64,000 bases of DNA from Aureibaculum flavum (GTDB taxonomy: Bacteria > Bacteroidota > Bacteroidia > Flavobacteriales > Flavobacteriaceae). The notes below the pieces were generated by a model. That model did no database searches, was not told the origin of the DNA, and was given only the letters and a program-made list of their open reading frames with translations. The stretch is taken from positions 310,001 to 374,000 of the forward strand of contig NZ_JAEHFJ010000004.1 of NCBI RefSeq assembly GCF_016406085.1, read 5' to 3'. Positions 61,156 to 64,000 of this stretch are shown in pieces. Position numbers and translations under genes: made by a program. Each line of letters opens with the position of its first letter. The stretch's first letter is position 1.

Positions 61156-62994
61156 ATGAAAAAATTAAGCCTAACTATTTTACTATTGTTTTTGGGTTTC
61201 TATAATTTAACTGCCCAAAACACCAAAAAACCGAATGTAATTGTGATTTATACAGATGACCAAGGTGCAGGCGATTTAGGTTGTTATGGTGCCACAGATA
61301 TATTTTCGCCAAACATCGATAAGCTTGCAGAAGATGGAATCCGGTTTACAAAAGCTTATGTAGCAGCACCTGTGTGTGCTCCTTCAAGAGCAGCTTTATT
61401 AACAGGTAATTATCCTCAAAGAGCTGGTGTGCCTGGAAACACGTCTGCAAGTATTGGTTCAGATGGTTTACCTGACGAGCAATATACCATGGCAGAATTA
61501 TTTAAAGACAACGGTTATAAAACGGCTCATGTTGGTAAATGGCATTTAGGAATGAGTGAAGAAAGTAGCCCTAACAATCAAGGTTTTGACTATTCCTTTG
61601 GCCATTTACGAGGTTGTATTGATAATTATTCTCATTTTTTCTTTTGGGAAGGGCCTAACATTCATGATTTACATGAAAACGGTAAAGAGGTATTTTATGA
61701 TGGAAAATACTTTCCTGATTTAATGGCCGAAAAAGTGGATGCTTTTATTGACGAAAATCAAAAAGATCCTTTCTTTTTATTTTATGCGATTAACATGCCA
61801 CACTATCCCTACCAACCTACTCAAAAATGGAAAAAATATTATACAGATAAAGGCGTCGATTTTCCCAGATCTGATTACGGAGCATTTATTTCTACTATTG
61901 ATGAACGAATTGGAATGTTAATAAACCAACTTGATAGCTTAGGATTGCGAGAAGACACCATAATTGTTTATCAATCTGACAATGGGTATTCTACAGAAGT
62001 GCGTGCTTTTAATGGTGGTGGTAGTTCTGGACCTTATCGTGGAGCAAAAAGCAGCTTATTCGAAGGTGGTATACGATTACCAACTATTATAAGCTGGAAA
62101 GGAAATTTACCAGAAAACAAAGTAAGTAAGCAGTTTTTACTAAATACAGATTGGATGCCAACGCTATCGAGCTTATGTGGATTGGAAAATCAAAAATCTG
62201 CAATTGACGGTATAGATTTGTCTTCAATGTTAATGAACACAAAGCAAAAATCACTAAGAACTTCTGCATTCTGGAAATATGGAAATACGTGGGTGGTACG
62301 CGATGGAAAATGGAAATTGATTGCGTACCCAAAAGACACGTCTCATAAAGGAGAACTTGATTTGGAAAGTGATGCTTTGTTTTTATCAAACTTGGATGAA
62401 GATGTATCAGAAATGACAAATCTGGCTTCGAAACATCCAGAAATTGTAAAAAAACTAATAAAGAAATACACTGAATGGGAATATGGTTCTATTGATGATA
62501 TTCCTAAAAAAACAAAAATAATAAACCATTTGGCTGTCGATGCAATTATAGAGAGCACCTTGCCTTTACATACCAACTATAAAAATATTGAAGTATTAAT
62601 AGATGGTAAAAGAGGCTATTTAGATTATAGCTCAGGACAATGGATTGGACAAGAGGGCCAAGATTTAGAATTTTTAATAGATCTGAAAAAAGAACAAACT
62701 ATAGAAAAAATTTCTTGTGGCTATATGCAGGATTTAGGGAATTGGATTTTTAAACCTGAACAAGTTACTGTGCGTATTTCCTCAAACGGTAAAGATTTTA
62801 AAAACACACAATTTTTAACTGATGAAGAAAACAACATAAATAAAAAGACATTTAAAGGAAAATTTAGTATTGATAAATCACTAAGGACAAGATATTTAAA
62901 AATTAATATTCAAAACATCGGCGTATGTCCTCCTAGTCATGAAGGTGCAGGTAGTAAATCGTGGATGTTTATTGATGAGCTCTATATAGAGTAA
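61156..62994 (+). CDS. Sulfatase with C-terminal F5/8-type carbohydrate-binding-like domain
   Basis: 612 aa. Signal peptide ending near LTAQ21. D34-D35 (IYTDDQGAGD) and C74-A-P-S-R78 mark a formylglycine sulfatase of the arylsulfatase-A kind; KWHLGMSE and YQSDNGYS follow. The last about 140 residues, after HTNYKNIEVLIDGKRGYLDY, form a discoidin/F5-8 C-like beta domain (FLIDLKKEQTIEKISCGYM, VRISSNGKDF, RTRYLKINI, MFIDELYIE), possibly for glycan binding or wall attachment. Secreted. Confidence 0.92.
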   Translation: MKKLSLTILLLFLGFYNLTAQNTKKPNVIVIYTDDQGAGDLGCYGATDIFSPNIDKLAEDGIRFTKAYVAAPVCAPSRAALLTGNYPQRAGVPGNTSASIGSDGLPDEQYTMAELFKDNGYKTAHVGKWHLGMSEESSPNNQGFDYSFGHLRGCIDNYSHFFFWEGPNIHDLHENGKEVFYDGKYFPDLMAEKVDAFIDENQKDPFFLFYAINMPHYPYQPTQKWKKYYTDKGVDFPRSDYGAFISTIDERIGMLINQLDSLGLREDTIIVYQSDNGYSTEVRAFNGGGSSGPYRGAKSSLFEGGIRLPTIISWKGNLPENKVSKQFLLNTDWMPTLSSLCGLENQKSAIDGIDLSSMLMNTKQKSLRTSAFWKYGNTWVVRDGKWKLIAYPKDTSHKGELDLESDALFLSNLDEDVSEMTNLASKHPEIVKKLIKKYTEWEYGSIDDIPKKTKIINHLAVDAIIESTLPLHTNYKNIEVLIDGKRGYLDYSSGQWIGQEGQDLEFLIDLKKEQTIEKISCGYMQDLGNWIFKPEQVTVRISSNGKDFKNTQFLTDEENNINKKTFKGKFSIDKSLRTRYLKINIQNIGVCPPSHEGAGSKSWMFIDELYIE

Positions 62995-63372
62995 ATGCCA
63001 ACCTTTTCTGTAAGCTGTATGTATTCAATTTCTTGTTTAAATTCAATATACGGTGGAAAGGAATTGAAATGTTACACAACAAGTTAGTAGACTATTAAAT
63101 CTTCGATAGATCTCTCGAATTTTAAGATCATTTCTATCAAAATAGTATCAAAAAAAAAAGAGCTAGACTTCTCTAGCTCTTGAATACTAATTCAAATTAC
63201 TCAACTTAAATATTATTGCTATTTCCCTATAAAATGTTATAATTAGTTGATTATTTCAAAGGTAAATAAGAAAAAACTCTTGTAATAAAATATTCGACGA
63301 ATGACTAATTTTATCACATTAATGATAAGATTTTCTGCATTTGATTCAAGAATATGTTTTTACAATAAAATT
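62995..63372. other. 378-bp intergenic region between sulfatase and SusD-like genes
   Basis: Convergent gap. It contains one strong hairpin (63158-63181) described separately. The remainder is AT-rich with no tRNA, no conserved reading frame and no repeat I recognise. Confidence 0.6.
63150..63181 (-). terminator. Terminator of the SusD-like gene
   Basis: AAGAGCTAGA (63158-63167) and TCTAGCTCTT (63172-63181) form a perfect 10-bp stem with a CTTC loop. The A-run before it on the plus strand gives the U-tract of a minus-strand terminator. Confidence 0.85.
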
Positions 63373-64000
63373 CTATTTTGCCCACCACAATTTAGTGGCT
63401 TGCTCATCTGATCCTTGAACTTGATTTGCAGCTTCTGTATTATCTCCATTTGTGTTATAAGCTCCACTTCCATATCGAAGTCTTTGAGGAAATACTCCGT
63501 TTAATGTACCGCCACTATAGATATCATAATCAGAAACACCTTGTGCTAACTCTTTAGGATAACCAGTATCTCTTATAATTGCCCAAGCTTCAAAACCATC
63601 AGTAAAACTTGCTATCCAACGTTGTACAGCAATTTTCTCTAAATTTTCATCCATAGTTCCATTTAACATTGCCATATCTTCATTGGCAATATACATTGCT
63701 ATTTCATCATCTGAAACATCCCATAATTTCATCGCTTGTGTTAATCCTTCTTGGTATAACGTTTGAGCATCACCAGAAGCTAAGCCTTTTACGATTGCTT
63801 CGGCTTGTAAATAATTTCCTTCTGCAGCGGTCATTACGATCTCATCAAAAATTGGTAAACCTTGGTTTTTAGGATTAATTACTAGATCTGCAGGCATTGA
63901 AAATAACTCTTCATATATATGAGTTTGTATATCACTATTAAGTCTTGTCGGTTGACCAACATAATAATCTCCAGCAGCAATTGTTATCTTTACTTGATCA
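63373..64000 (-). CDS. SusD/RagB-like nutrient-binding outer-membrane lipoprotein, N-terminus cut off
   Basis: Frame open to the window edge (208 residues visible); the ATG at 63897 is internal, since upstream codons (for example KITIAAGDYYVGQPTRLNSD) continue without stop. The C-terminal pattern IVMTAAEGNYLQAEAIVKG, RWIASFTDGFEAWAIIRDTGYP, FPQRLRYG matches the SusD-like family of glycan or peptide uptake systems, where it caps a SusC TonB-dependent channel. Its susC should lie just beyond 64000. Together with the sulfatases it suggests a polysaccharide utilisation locus. Confidence 0.87.
   Translation of the reverse strand, partial: DQVKITIAAGDYYVGQPTRLNSDIQTHIYEELFSMPADLVINPKNQGLPIFDEIVMTAAEGNYLQAEAIVKGLASGDAQTLYQEGLTQAMKLWDVSDDEIAMYIANEDMAMLNGTMDENLEKIAVQRWIASFTDGFEAWAIIRDTGYPKELAQGVSDYDIYSGGTLNGVFPQRLRYGSGAYNTNGDNTEAANQVQGSDEQATKLWWAK

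Noticed and set aside
63669-63872. Plus-strand frame inside the SusD-like gene
   Set aside because: Antisense shadow of a clear SusD C-terminus.

Overview
The window is a stretch of low-GC chromosome from a member of the Bacteroidota, most likely a marine Flavobacteriaceae. Evidence: families largely confined to that phylum (DUF3822, DUF3810, DUF2141, the Lacal_2735 small protein, START-like and SIMPL proteins, SusD-like lipoproteins), Bacteroidota-type promoters (TAnnTTTG -7 element), absence of clear Shine-Dalgarno sequences, FabV as enoyl reductase, a single long RSH protein, and formylglycine-type sulfatases beside a SusD gene. Genus cannot be fixed from the sequence alone.

Layout. 1-9.2 kb is mostly housekeeping: a cut acyltransferase, a PBP4-type carboxypeptidase and a RecD/Dda-like helicase on the minus strand, then rsmD, threonine synthase and gcvT on the plus strand. 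9.4-10.0 kb holds a frameshifted IS200/RAYT-type transposase between inverted copies of a short repeat. 10.2-26.9 kb carries dnaB, a DUF3810 protease-like protein, two amidohydrolases, an rRNA methyltransferase, an NlpC/P60 lipoprotein, an M48 protease, the RSH (p)ppGpp enzyme, a Fur-family regulator, purA and fabV. 40-53 kb is again housekeeping (lptB, tatC, kdsD, recQ, methyltransferases, a tRNA-Met, pabC-like aminotransferase, SIMPL proteins). 53-64 kb is accessory: a broken TfoX-like gene, two unknown envelope genes, a two-component system, a TlpA-type lipoprotein, two sulfatases and the end of a SusD-like gene.

The most interesting part is 27-39.6 kb, which reads as a light-response island. 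It encodes a MerR-family regulator with a cobalamin-binding-type C-terminus that keeps the CarH/LitR photoreceptor signatures (Wx9EH and ExHxxG); a compact zeaxanthin-type carotenoid operon (crtI-crtB-crtZ-crtYcd); a DNA photolyase in a six-gene operon with TspO, an SDR, an SRPBCC protein, a 56-aa Lacal_2735 protein and DUF2141; two pterin enzymes (6-pyruvoyl-tetrahydropterin synthase type and GTP cyclohydrolase I); a DUF2867 epimerase; a fasciclin lipoprotein; and a divergent ECF sigma factor with a probable membrane partner.

Five copies of one 30-bp palindrome, TGTTTAA-N16-TTAAACA, lie only inside this island: before the regulator, before crtI, before the pterin genes and twice in the intergenic region between the DUF2867 gene and the fasciclin gene. 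Four of them lie on or against TAnnTTTG promoter elements. The simplest reading is that these are operators of the MerR/CarH-like protein, which would repress the set in the dark with adenosylcobalamin bound and release it in light. The repeat and motifs are seen directly; the light and B12 behaviour is inferred from the CarH family.
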